A DNA stretch of 64,000 bases, from contig JAECYW010000007.1 of the NCBI GenBank assembly GCA_023014335.1, forward strand, positions 496,001 to 560,000, read 5' to 3'. The first letter of the stretch is position 1, and the number at the start of each line of letters is the position of its first letter. The stretch is from Galerina marginata (taxonomy: Eukaryota > Basidiomycota > Agaricomycetes > Agaricales > Galerinaceae). Shown piece by piece: positions 1 to 12,404 of this stretch. The position numbers were made by a program, and so were the translations under genes. A model generated the notes under the pieces. It saw only the letters and a list, made by a program, of their open reading frames with translations. It did no database searches and was not told where the DNA came from.

Positions 1-1429
<1,429 letters not shown>

Positions 1430-1749
1430 AGTAGATGGTGAAACGATAGGGATAGCTGGCTACGGTTGCCGGTTATCGTGATGAGCACGACATGCAGTAG
1501 TCAGCAAGCGCATTATAACAACTCGGTTTCTTCGCTGAAACTTAAAGCGGAACGACGCGATTTTTCGAAGAGATCTGGCTGAGTATGTCATCCGTCCCGA
1601 TCGTTGCCGGCTAGATTAGATCACCAAAACCGTAATCTAATCTATGCATAACCTTCTTCTCAGATCATAGGTCCGGATCTAAATCCAGGCAATGGATGGT
1701 CGTAAATTTCTCCCCCAACAATCGTTCACCTCAACCACCATCTCCAAGT
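1430..1749. promoter_or_regulatory. shared divergent promoter of KMO and kynureninase
   Basis: This 320-bp stretch separates the KMO start (minus strand) from the kynureninase start (plus strand). It contains no credible ORF. Its most notable element is the inverted repeat at 1612-1644, listed separately. Common control of the two genes is inferred from the geometry. Confidence 0.6.
1612..1644. repeat. 10-bp perfect inverted repeat in divergent promoter
   Basis: TAGATTAGAT at 1612-1621 is mirrored exactly by ATCTAATCTA at 1635-1644, with a 13-bp spacer. It lies roughly midway between the two divergent starts, so it could be a dyad site for a dimeric regulator or a chance AT-rich palindrome. 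I do not recognise it as a known factor's site. Confidence 0.5.
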
Positions 1750-3663
1750 ATGTCCGCTGAACAAAACCTATATATCTCCTTGAGCGACGACTTCCTCGTG
1801 CCCAAGAACAACGACATCGGAGCGACCTTGCGAAATGACGGTGGTATGTAAACTCATAACACTTTCATATCTTCTCTTCAAACTAAGTTACTGAGCAACG
1901 TTGCCTTTCCTTTTCTTCTAGAAAACAATTGCACCTACTTGTGTGGGAACTCCCTTGGACTAATGTCCAAGTCTTCATCTACTCTCGTTCAAGAAGAGTT
2001 GCACGCATGGAGCACACGGTGAGGCATTTTTCGTTCATATCCGCAGGACCTCTTGGTTCCCCCTTTGGAATATGACAGTTAATAACTTTATTTACTTTCA
2101 CCTTTGCAATCTCGCCATCTTTTCGATTTTTCTCATTCATGCCCGGCGTGAACTTGAAATGAAATGACATTTTCTAAAGTGCCGTCACTGGGCATTTTGC
2201 GCACCCCCAGGACCGCCCGTGGACCAAATGCTGCGATGAGGTCAACACCCTTCTTGCAGAGCTCATTGGCACGTTATTTTCCCCGTCTATTAAATCTACG
2301 CCAAGGCGGGACTTACACATACATTCTGGCTCACAGGGGCAAATGAAATAGAAGTTGCCTGCATGGGCACGTTGACGAATAACTTGCATCTCTTAATGGA
2401 CTCTTTCTATAAGCCGACTGCTACTCGATTCAAGATTCTTTGCGAAGCCCATGCTTTTCCCTCGGATCAAGTACGCCAACTCCTTTTCGCAATGCGCAAG
2501 TGAAGAGAACTTTACTGATCATTCCACTACCATTAATTTCAGTATGCTTTTACATCGCAGGCCCTCGCACATGGTCTGGACCCAGTAACGGCTATTCTCG
2601 AACTGTCTCCTCGGGAAGGGGAGTATATACTTAGAGAAGAAGATATTCTCGAAACCATCGAAAAGGAAGGAAACTCGATTGCCCTCGTTTTATTCAGTGG
2701 GATTCAGTACTACACCGGACAGTGGTTCCCCATGCAGTCAATCACAAAGAAGGCGCAAGATAAGGTGAATTCAGTCCACCGACACGCAGTACACATAATC
2801 GATTATAATAACAATTTTGGCCCCATCAACGGGGACGATTTCCCTCTTTCATTGTCCTTCCTACTCTTCCTTTTTCCTGCATGGTGCATGTACTGATCTC
2901 CTTGGATTTTAGGGTTGTATCTGCGGCTGGGATCTCGCCCATGCCGTTGGAAACGTGCCTCTCTCGTTGCATGACTGGGGCGTAGATTTCGCAGCTTTTT
3001 GCACCTACAAATATGTCAATTCCGGTCCAGGAGGCATAGCCGGCCTCTTTATCCATGAAAAATGGCATGAAATTGAATACCCAAAGTGAGTCCTCTTTTT
3101 TTTCTTTCAAGCCTGATTGCAACGTAATGTTCGTTTGTTATCCCAGATTTGCCGGATGGTGGGGGCACGAGCTATCCACACGCTTTGAAATGCCACCCAA
3201 ATTCTCACCGATCAAAGGTGCCCAAGGATTTCAGCAGTCAAACCCGTCGGCGCTTGCTGTCGGCGCTCTCCTCGGTTCACTGCGCGTCTTTAAAAAGGCT
3301 GGCATGATGGAACCTCTGAGGGAGCGTTCTCTTCAGCTTACTGGTGCGCTGGAAAAGCTATTGAAGCGGTCGAAATATTATGTTCCGTCCAGCGACCTCG
3401 CGCAGAAGGGAACCAAGCCAGGGTTTACGATCATCACGCCTGAAGACGCCTCACAGCGCGGAGCACAATTGTCTTTACTTTTTTTACCTGTTGGATCGGG
3501 AACCATGCAACTAGTGTACGATTATCTGTCGAAGAATGGGGTGATTGGCGACGAAAGGGAACCTGATGTGATCCGTCTGGCCCCTGCACCTCTGTATAAT
3601 ACGCTGAAGGATTGCGAACACGCCGCTGAGGTCTTGGACAAGGTGCTCGATCACATATCATAG
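1750..3663 (+). CDS. kynureninase (BNA5-type)
   Basis: PLP enzyme that cleaves 3-hydroxykynurenine to 3-hydroxyanthranilate and alanine; cytosolic. The start [20 protein letters not shown] is at 1750. Exons then give [10 protein letters not shown], the [17 protein letters not shown] block (here [12 protein letters not shown]) and [17 protein letters not shown], which holds the Schiff-base lysine. The long last exon begins [16 protein letters not shown] and ends ...[16 protein letters not shown] before TAG at 3661. Spliced length is about 440 residues, normal for the family. Several introns of about 50-70 nt interrupt the first half. The stop lies only 71 bp from the stop of the convergent formamidase gene. 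Confidence 0.95.
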
Positions 3664-3734
3664 ATTTTTACGCGTCGTGTTGCCCTAGATATACACACAT
3701 AGTATCGGATATATCACTGAAAGGATGTTTGTCA

Positions 3735-4583
3735 CTATATAAATTTAGCAGTAAATTCCTTGACTATCTTCACGTAAAGATCGGTGCGGAGAATGTCGTT
3801 GTGCTCATCGGTAAGCTCATCGATGTTGATAGAAACTCCTTGAGGGCATATCTCCATGAGATGGGTGTGCATTGCCTCAGTCTGGGGGATATCGACGAGG
3901 CTATCGCCCCTGGAATGGAGCAACAGCCAAGAGATCGCTGACGAAGGCCGCAAAGGATAACGAAGGACTGAAAACTGGGGATAGGACTCGGAAGGACCAA
4001 AGGCTGATTGTACGAACCAATCGCGATAGCCGGGGAAGCGTGTTATGAGCGAGTCTAGATCGTAGATGCCCTCGGAAACCACGATGGCCTTGACGGAGGC
4101 CAACAAATCTTGAGCAGGTGTCAAGGAAGGGGACACAACATCCGAGTTGAGGAAGATGGACGACAGCATATGTGCACTGCAGCTATGACCAAGCAGGATG
4201 AGTCTGTCTGGGTCGAAGGGACAGGACTCGTGGTGCCACTTCCTGACAAAGACAAGGAACTGCAGAACGTCCTCGGCATGCATTGGATGATGGAACTGGG
4301 GATCGGCATTCTCGGATGGTGTAAGACGGTAATTTGGGACGGCTACTGGGCACGCGGTGGCGATGACGAGACTGCGGGCGAGCTGAGCATGATCACGTTT
4401 GTCCTCGCTGAATGACCAAGTGGATGAGCGGGAGAACACGGGCCAGACTATTTCTGCTTACGCTCTCCATGCTCCGCCATGGATAAAACAGACGAGTGGC
4501 GCCTGGGCTGTCGATGGCTGTGGCCAGTATATGTCGAATTGCCGCTGTGGATCGTCACTTTCCGAATATCCAATGTTCTCCAT
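3735..4583 (-). CDS. kynurenine formamidase (BNA7-type alpha/beta hydrolase)
   Basis: Hydrolyses N-formylkynurenine to kynurenine, the step before KMO. The ATG at 4583 opens MENIGYSESDDPQRQFDIYW. The oxyanion motif HGGAW follows, then one 54-nt intron (4408-4461) splices ...HGGAWRA to EDKRDHAQLA. The nucleophile elbow is GHSCSA, with likely acid and base in RGDSLVD and DEHND. Total length is 264 residues, right for the fungal formamidase family. An upstream ATG at 4636 stops after 12 codons and is not used. The gene is convergent with kynureninase and divergent from the Pmp3 gene. Confidence 0.9.
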
Positions 4584-4635
4584 GGTCTCTGGTTAGGTCA
4601 TAGCCAAACCCCGACCGATGACACAATCTCAGCCA

Positions 4636-4643
4636 TGACGTCA
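4636..4643. promoter_or_regulatory. CRE/ATF palindrome TGACGTCA
   Basis: A full 8-bp TGACGTCA site lies in the 119-bp gap between the divergent formamidase (4583) and Pmp3 (4703) starts. This is the optimal site for ATF/CREB-type bZIP factors, which mediate stress responses in fungi. That the site is functional is inferred from position only. Confidence 0.55.
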
Positions 4644-4658
4644 GTCCATATACCCCTT

Positions 4659-4664
4659 TATAAA
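4659..4664 (+). promoter_or_regulatory. TATA-like box of the Pmp3 gene
   Basis: TATAAA (within CCTTTATAAAGACC) lies about 39 bp upstream of the Pmp3 ATG at 4703, a plausible core promoter spacing for a short 5' leader. Confidence 0.45.
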
Positions 4665-4702
4665 GACCTCGATCTGGCGCTCTTTTCTTTCCTCCATCTA
4701 CC

Positions 4703-5091
4703 ATGGCTTTTACTACTTCAGACATTTGCAAAGTACGCCCTTTTCCTTCCTGCTTTTTTCTGCTTTTTTCATTCTCTTTCCTAGATCATCCTCGCCGTCT
4801 TCATCCCACCCTTAGGCGTCTTCCTCGAGAGGGGCTGCAACGCCGATTTCGTATGTCGCTTCTCCAGAAACACCCCATGTCTCGCTCACCTCTCGTCCTG
4901 CTAGTTCATCAATATTCTACTAACGATATTGGGTTACATGTAAGTTCTCCGCGGAGCATTTGTCAATCGATCTAAATACTCACATACTGTCTCTAGCCCA
5001 GGAATCGTTCATGGCACGTCCTTCTCTCAGCCTTGTCTAACTCGTTTCCTTACAATTTCATCTAGCCTTATACATCATATTGAAATATTAA
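4703..5091 (+). CDS. Pmp3/UPF0057 plasma-membrane proteolipid
   Basis: Small hydrophobic two-helix membrane protein that modulates plasma-membrane potential and cation tolerance in fungi. Five exons encode 57 residues: MAFTTSDICK, then IILAVFIPPLGVFLERGCNADF, then FINILLTILGYIPGIVHA and LYIILKY before TAA at 5089. The family signature PPLGV-x-LE-x-GC is intact and the length is typical. Exons are 4703-4732, 4785-4850, 4905-4939, 4997-5013 and 5066-5091. The last intron starts with GC instead of GT; this is required to rebuild the conserved end GIVHALYIILKY. The gene is convergent with eIF2B-epsilon. Confidence 0.93.
5014..5065 (+). other. GC-AG intron in Pmp3 gene
   Basis: The intron begins GCACGTCC and ends ATCTAG. 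Joining G at 5013 to CC at 5066 restores Ala in the conserved VHALYIILKY terminus. No GT donor nearby keeps this frame. The other three introns of the gene are GT-AG. Confidence 0.75.
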
Positions 5092-5238
5092 CCAAACCTT
5101 TTCGGTCTGAATGTATCTATCACACGACGAGCATGGACCTGTACTTTATGCATACCTATCACTTTGGATGATACCATTCACAATACATTAATCCATTAAT
5201 TTGAATTCTATATTTTTGGCCTGTCGCTATCTACGAAG

Positions 5239-8200
5239 TCATAATTCGTCCCCAGTTTCTTCGCTTTCACTCTCGTCCTCGCTGTTATTGGTGCTCGGAT
5301 TAGCGCTAGAGGGTTCGCTCGCGCTCACATCCTCACTAGCTGATTCACTCTCTAAGCCTTCGGTATTGTCGGAACTACCTTCATCTTCGGAGCTTCCTTC
5401 AGAAGACTCTACCGGTTTGGGCAGCGGTACAGCAGCAAGAGCCGCCTTTGGAGCTGGTGGTTCCTCCTCCGAGTCCTCGCTCTCCGATCCACTTGCTTGA
5501 GCGTCGAACTGCTGAATCATTTGTGAGCCAATCATCCAGGCTTTCTGGAAGTTGTCCGTTTCGACACCCTCTTGGCGATCCTCTCCCTTTGAAGTTGGAA
5601 TAATGTGCCATGCCCGGATGTGATCCTCCTCAACGATATCTTCCTGGTAAAGGGCCGCGAGGATCTGTCCAAATAACGGCATTCGTGTAGATGTTGCACA
5701 ATGCGCCTAGTTGTCGTAGTAGTTTCGTCTCAGAGATCAGTATCAAGATGTCAGATACACGAGTAAATTTACCTGTAGGATGCCGACGGTCTCCACCGGG
5801 TCCACGCCTCCAATCCTGTTGATGAGGTCTCCCCACCGACCAATGACGGTGGAAATCTCCTTGCGCTGGACCGCAGCATCCCCATCGACAAGGGGTATCT
5901 TTTCCACGATGGCTGCCACGACCGCCTCTTTGACGCGGGTCAACGGAACATTGCTCGCCATCCGCAACGTCTTCAGCTCTACAGCTGCATTGTCGACAGA
6001 GTGACCTTCTGCGAATGCGCGCTCAAGCGATTGAGTGACTTCCGTCCGGAATTCCGCGTCTGCCATCAGCCCGGAAGTAGCGGGCATACCAAGTGGGATC
6101 GATATCGATGCATCAGACAGTCCTGACAGCGATTCACGCTCGTGGAAATCGTCATCTTCATCGGACGAACTTTCCTCGTCGCTCGATGCTGATGATTCGC
6201 CATCCGAAATGTCAATATCGGAAGCATTATCCCCTGTAAATGGAAAAAAGGCGAGGTAAAAAGGTAAGGACCAAATAAAATTTGTGGAATTCGCACCAAG
6301 GCTCATGAAGCGCAAATTCTTGTAGTTCTCGGGGCTTTCTTCATCGTCTTCCTCGTCAGGTGGCCCTCTCGGCCAGACAATCGCGTTAGAATCTTTTCCC
6401 AGCGCAGTCTTGTCAATTGAGTCTTGGTCTGTCGGAGTGAGATATTGGTTAGCGTCGTGTGAGACCGGAAGAACCATGCAAGCAGACATACTAGCTTCGA
6501 CTTCCTCCACGTCAGAATCATCATCGTCCTCATCAGCCTCGACATCGGCCTCATCGCGCTTTACCGAGAGTCTTTCGAAGGGCTCCAGTTGGGCATTCGG
6601 TCCCACGACGACACCTTCAGCGATCAGACAGCCATTTGGGATGTTCGAACCGTCCTTTATCTGGACTCCAGCGCCTATTATACTCCGCTCGATGCTGCAA
6701 TTAGCACCAATTGTGACGTCTTCGAAGATATACGAGTTGCTGATAGTTGAGCTGGCTCCAATCGTGCAGTTCTGGCCTATCACAGAGGCATTGATGGTCA
6801 CATTTTCTGACACCTTAGTGGAGGACCCGATAAGCGTGTTAGTCCCAATGTTGCAGGTCCTGCGAAATAGAAAGAGAAAAAAACATGGTGAGCATGAATG
6901 TTATCGCGATCTATTTTTGCTGTGGGAAAGATAGAGGTATGAAATATATACCTCGCAAGTACGACGGTGTTATCCTTGGCGATGTATCGGTTACCGCGCG
7001 TATGTTCGTAGATGTGACCGCCCGGGTGATTGTCATCTGGAACTAATGGGAACGTCCATCTTGACAGAATGTCTTTGCTGAAAAAATAAACGACGTCAAA
7101 ATTTTCCATGTGGAAATGACAAGGGCAAAGGTTAGTTACCTGATTGATTCGTAGCTGCGCGTGTCTTGCACACGAGCAGCATATCCGTCTTTCGCAATGT
7201 AGCAGTGAATACTTTTCATGAGGATGTCGGATGTCAGGATTCCATGCACAAAGTCACGGCGGATATCTAGGTAATCGAAGTTATCTTGGAAGAGAGAAGG
7301 AACCTGTCAAATAAGAGTCGCAAGAAGGGTTAGGCAGAGAGCGAGAGATAATGACATTGTACGAACCTCGACCGAGCAAACATCAATGGAACAGTCCAAC
7401 AAGTCGTTGCGGATATCGACTTCGCGATGGGTTGCCAAAATCTCGCGTGGTATATCGATTGCTTTTGTTTTTGGGTATCCCTGTATGTGCTCATAATGCA
7501 AACACTCTGAGGTCTCTGGGTCGAGCACGAACAGAGAGGATTCACCCCGAGCCCTGTTAACCCAGACCAGCCGTATTAAAATCAGTAAAGAATTCAATCT
7601 TTCCCATTTCAAAGGGAGGGAAACCACCTACGCACCTCGTTCGATGCCTAGCACCGCTCTCTTTCACAACCATCGTCATGATCGCGTCCTTGTTCGTCCG
7701 CCTGCGCTCCTTGTGCACTCGCACGACTTCGTCGATGCGAATATTGCTCACGAGGTCGCCCATGACGAGCACAAAATCAGAAGTCACTAGTCCGCGGGTG
7801 TAGATATCTCGCATGGCGTCGCCCGGGGAGAAGGTCTCCTTTGCCGTCATAATGGGCACAATCTTCATCCCAGAGCCAGGTTTTGACCATTTTGATTCCC
7901 TACGAATCAATGAATAAGAGTCGAGATCAGGATAAGTGAGAGCTATCGAGCCTTCCAAAGCTCACTTAATTGCGTCTTTGACAAGTTCAGCGTGAGATCT
8001 ACATATCACGAAGACCTCCTGGACGCCAGCAAGCGCAAGGCTTTCGAATGTCCAATCAAGTAGAGGGGCATTACAGATCGGGAGAAGGCACTGTAACAAT
8101 CGTGTTCATGATGCGGTTTCCAAGAAAGATTATCATCGTACGCGAGGTTTCCTTGTTGTGAGGGGTCGGAATCGCTTGTTGAAGCTATCGGCCAGAATAA

Positions 8201-8270
8201 CAGCTTGAAGGATCTCTTCTTCCTCGTCTATCAGCTTTTCCTTGCCCGAACTTGTAGGTTTTGAAGCCAT
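5239..8270 (-). CDS. translation initiation factor eIF2B subunit epsilon (GCD6-type)
   Basis: Catalytic subunit of the guanine nucleotide exchange factor for eIF2; cytosolic. The ATG at 8270 gives MASKPTSSGKEKLIDEEEE, then the degenerate nucleotidyltransferase motif ILADSFNKRFRPLT and CLLPICNAPLLDWT. Left-handed beta-helix hexapeptides follow (VTINASVIGQNCTIGASSTI and on), then an acidic linker. The C-terminal W2/HEAT domain includes ALYQEDIVEEDHIRAWH. The protein ends in an acidic Ser/Glu tail (...SEETGDEL). It has several short introns and a spliced length of roughly 750 residues, as expected. The 444 bp upstream hold its promoter and the 3' flank of the next gene. Confidence 0.94.
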
Positions 8271-8714
8271 TGTAGGAGTGTAGATTTTGGAAAATGATCT
8301 AATCCCTTATTGTCAATGACTCATAATTACTGAATTAGTGCAAGTCCGGATATTCCGCCGAGTCATCGATGCAAGGACAGATATAAAGTAAAAACCAATG
8401 TATTAAGGGACCTAAACGATGAGAGCACGATCCAATGAAAGCACTATGGGTATTGGGGTGATAATGTGAATGGATCGAGTATTAGGTATAAAGGGCGGTG
8501 ACTAGTCGTAAACATCATGAAGGAAAGAAAGCAAAAGGAACCCATCCGAGCGTATCATATGCGAAAGGACGCGAACATGGTTAAACGGTATGAATCCACG
8601 AGATTTGGAATGTGGTATGTAAGAGGTCAAGACAAAGATATGGGTAATAGAAGAGGCTCGTCAAAATCGTCGAAAATGGAGTTCGTGCCAATGAAAGTAA
8701 CGAATAAAAACCAC
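8271..8714. other. intergenic, no gene seen
   Basis: This is the gap between the eIF2B-epsilon start and the stop of the Ala/Pro/Glu-rich gene. Only short unconvincing frames are present. It should hold the eIF2B-epsilon promoter and the neighbour's 3' UTR. Confidence 0.5.
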
Positions 8715-9817
8715 TTAAGCAGCAGCAGCGACAACGGGTGTCACAGCAGGTGCAGCCTCAAGAGGCTTGGCAGGTTCTTCAGGTGTTACCTCTGGAGCAG
8801 CAGCAGGCTCCGAGGCAGGGTTCTCCAAAGGTGCAACGGGAACGGGCTCATCGATCTTAGGCGGATGCTCGTCAACCTTGGCAGGGGTTGCGACCTCAGC
8901 CTTGGGCTTGGCCTTGAAGAAGTCGCCAACACGGGCGGAGAGGCGGCGGCCAACCTTGGCAGCCTTAGCCTCCTTCTTCTCTTCCTTCTTCTCCTCCTTC
9001 TGAAGACGAATTTAACAAAGAAAAAAGGTATTAGCAACAGAATAAAACAAACCTTTTCCTCCTTCACTTCCTCAGCGGCAGGAGCCTCGGCAACAGGGGC
9101 GGTCTCACTAAGAAAATTTCCATGAGAACTTGGTATTACTCTAAAGATTATAACAGGACTTACGTTTCCTTGACGGGCTCTGCGACTTCCTCCTTCGCGA
9201 CCTCAGCAGCAGGGGCCTCAGTGGCAGGCTCCTCCTTAGCAACCTCCTCGGTGGCAGGGGCAGCCTGCGATAAAGATAAGGCGACAGATCAAAGGCAAAC
9301 CGACAGGTAAAACTTACCTCGGCCTCTTCCTTCTTCTTCTCCTTCTTGGGGCTCTTGGGCGCCTTCACCTTCTTCTCTGCCTTGGACTTGCCATCCTTGA
9401 AAGGAGCGAGCAGCTTGGAGAGCAGGCTAGGGCTCTTGGGCCTCTCTTCTTTCTTAGCCTCAGGTTCGGCCTACATAAGGAGATAACAAAGAAATGAGTT
9501 GAAACCAAGGGGCTTCGACGATGTTACGTACAGGTTTGCTTTCGTCTTTGGCAGGTTCTTCGGTGGCAGCTGGAGTAGCAGCTGGCTCCTCAGCAACGGC
9601 AGCGGGTGCCTCGGGTTCGGCGGCGGCAGGGGCAGGGGTCTCGGCCTTTGAAGGAACTCTCAGAACAGCGAAGACGAGGAAATAGAAAGAAACGCACTGG
9701 GACAGCAGCGACGGCGGGTTCCTCGACCTTGGGAGCCTCGACAACAGGGGCAGGCTCTACAGGCTTGACTTCGTCAACGACGGGGGCAACAACGGGGGCA
9801 GCGGCGGCATCAGACAT
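8715..9817 (-). CDS. Ala/Pro/Glu/Lys-rich disordered protein, function unknown
   Basis: I do not recognise a domain. The start MSDAAAAPVVAPVVDEVKP is at 9817 and the stop is at 8715. Six exons are separated by introns of about 50 nt, and most junctions are phase 0. Translation alternates acidic Ala/Pro/Glu stretches (AEEPAATPAATEEPAKDE) with two basic islands, KKEERPKSPSLLSKLLAPFK and KAAKVGRRLSARVGDFFKAK. The two islands resemble each other in being short amphipathic basic segments, which suggests membrane or partner binding. Total is about 290 residues, with no signal peptide or TM segment. Codon use is strongly biased to C-ending Ala and Lys codons, suggesting high expression. An abundant fungal housekeeping or stress protein is a guess only. 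Confidence 0.75.
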
Positions 9818-10864
9818 TATTGCGGGACGCGACGTTAGCTATGGAGGGATGAGAGAGAGTAAGATAAGAAGGAGAAAAACATACAGGAAAGTAGAACTAA
9901 GAGAGAGAAAGTTGCGTGCAACGCAAACGGTGGAGAGAAATTAGGAAGGAAGGGATAGAGGAACGGCTGAAGCTGCCTCTTTTTATTTGGTTCTATGTGT
10001 TTGCTTCTTGTTTGGCCCTAGCCCTATTTGCCCTCAGGGTCGTCGCTATGTTCCATAACTTTCGATCCCTTCTTCTCCGCTGCCGGCCCTTCCTTTCGCA
10101 ACATACCCCTCAGCCCACCCTGGCCTGACCTTTGAGCCCCCTATGAGTCCCCGTAATGTGTGCCAATGCCTCTCTGAACGCTGTCTGTCGCACGACTCGC
10201 TCGGCGCACGACCCCTGAGTAAAAAGAACATGTCCAATATGGAAGCATCTTTTTTTTTCTGTTTTCAGCAACCGAAATCACGTCACATCGAAGCTTAAAA
10301 TCGGGATTGCCCAGTGTGCTCGCCACTGCTCGCCGTCTCAGAGCGCGCTGCCTCGCACATGGCTTGCCCTTGCTGCAATCCCTGTCCTTCCCGTACAACG
10401 CCAGAAATATATTTTTTGTATATCACAATGCAGATTCACCAGGCCCGCTCTTCACGTGAACGCCTGTTTCAACAAACTCACACGCCATTCTTCTTCCAAT
10501 CATCTTCTCTTTCCTAGTCTGATCGGGTGGTTCCAGCCAAATGGCATGGAAAAGAAAAAAACAAAAGAAAAACAAATTCTGTCAGTGACTCGGTTTGCCA
10601 TCATGAATATTTTCATTTCCAACCGTCCACAGCCCGATGTGATTTCGTCGGCCGGTCCTTGCTCGCGTGCACTCATCGTCAGGGTCCCACAGTGTCAAAG
10701 GGCCTTAGCGCCCACTTTGAATAACCCCGAAGGCGAGGAGCGGTGCGTCATTATTGTTCTAACCAGGGCACAATGGAGCTGCGTGCCCTCCATGAGTCCT
10801 ATTTAAACCGCTTTGCTGCTCCATAATGCTGCTTGCTCGTACCCCAACTTCACGCACCACGATT
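9818..10864. other. intergenic, divergent promoter region, no gene seen
   Basis: About 1 kb lies between two divergent starts. Frames here are short and unlike proteins. C/T-rich and T-rich runs are common, as in promoters of highly expressed fungal genes. I see no RNA gene or mobile element. Confidence 0.5.
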
Positions 10865-11859
10865 ATGTTCGCTGCTGCACTTGCTCCTGTCCTCGTCTTC
10901 ATTGCTTTTCTTCTTCTGCTTTTGGTATCCCTTTCGGTCCCAATCATCAAATCCATATATCTCTTTCGCCTCTCCGCGAACGTCTCTTCAAGTATCTTTA
11001 ACAGCGGTGCCAGTGCGTCGGTCAACTTCGGCGTATGGGGGTATTGCACATCTGCAATAAAAGTCGCGTATGTTCTTCCCTGTTCTTCCATAATTACCGA
11101 GGGCCGGAATGCGATAAGCTAACAATTCACCGTATGTATTCTTAGCGTCTTGGGAATAGACAAAAGCACCAACGCTCAATGCTCAAAGACTCACCTCGGC
11201 TACACCTTCGACAGCACTGTAGCCAATACCCTGTACGTTAAAATATCTCGCGTGATATGATCTCGTGTCCAGCTGTTAATCGTCTGTGTATCTGGTTATA
11301 GACATGCTGATAAAGTACAGAACCTCATATCCCGTACAACGACAGCTGCCCTCGTGCTCCACCCTCTCGGTATGTGTCCGTTATCAGTGTTCATCATAAT
11401 GACTACGATATCTGAATCGTCATCCTCAGCCGCTGGTCTGGCCTTCTTGACTCTATTGATATCTCTTTTTATTCTCCGGCGCGGATCAAATGGCACTTCA
11501 AGGGTCCCTTCCCTCATAACTCTCTGTGTTGGAAGCTTAGCTGCTTTCCTTGCAACTGTCGTATTCCTGATAGACGTTATCCTGGTCGCTGTCGCCCGCA
11601 AGCGTGTTCGTGATGCAACAGACGGTGATCTGAACCTTGCATGGGGCAATGCGGTCCGTCCTCTCCTATTCCAGGATCCTACTATCTTCTCAGATGTGTC
11701 TGGTTATGTATTCTTCAGGTCTGGATGACGCTCGGCGCCGCGGTCGCTTTGTGGCTCTCAATGATCGGGGCGTGTTGTGGAATCTTCGCATTTGGCAGAA
11801 GAAGGTCGGCCTACTTGTATTTGCTCCCAGATCACTTGTCTGACTATTATTACACCTAG
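10865..11859 (+). CDS. PalI/SUR7-family four-TM membrane protein
   Basis: Eisosome or pH-response type integral membrane protein. The chosen start MFAAALAPVLVFIAFLLLLL (10865) leads directly into the first TM helix; an in-frame ATG at 10826 would add 13 residues. The family block follows: SIYLF, then ASVNFGVWGYC. Exon 2 encodes the extracellular LGIDKSTNAQCSKTHLGY. Three more TM helices come from GLAFLTLLISLFILRR, SLAAFLATVVFLIDVILVAV and MTLGAAVALWLSMIGACCGI. Five exons are joined by four short introns, and the stop is TAG at 11857. The cytoplasmic tail is short (GRRRSAYLYLLPDHLSDYYYT), so this is a tail-poor form compared with fungal Rim9/PalI. Confidence 0.85.
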
Positions 11860-12404
11860 GAAAAGCACCAACTATTAATTAAGATTAATCCCTCACGGGA
11901 CATCATGACATCATGACAGAGTTGTGACGAGTACCCGATTAATTGGACTTTGAACGTATTAACCTCTACTAATCTGGATCGACATAAGATGCTCATCGTT
12001 TGTATACTATTAGGGTTCTGCTTAATTACGAACAATATATTGGACATTTACCTGGAACACTGTATTATAGTCATTGAGCGTGGAAAGCATTCGTGCTGAC
12101 ATTTCCCTTTCTCCAGGTTACTTATTCTTGTTGTCAAGTGTCACAATGCTACCTAATGTCCTGGAAGTTGTCAAAGTTCAATGTTCAGCATGCAAGTTAC
12201 ATCCAATAGCTGTCAAGCAAGGCAGAAATGCTGCCACAGTGAACACATTCTGGACAGATTTGCCCAATTCACCATCACACCTGAGCCCGCGGTATCGAGT
12301 ATTGATACGTAGAAAGACCATCTGACATTCAAATTTGATCCAACATCCATCGAATGACATATAGATAGAGGGGTGTTTAAGGAGGACGCAAAGCGACTCA
12401 TCGT
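11860..12404. other. intergenic, convergent 3' flanks, no gene seen
   Basis: About 545 bp between the PalI stop and the Nop2 stop. AT-rich, with only short weak frames; I see no gene. Confidence 0.5.

Noticed and set aside
5201..6934. Plus-strand Ser-rich frames opposite eIF2B-epsilon
   Set aside because: They are complements of the acidic Asp/Glu-Ser tracts of the real gene.
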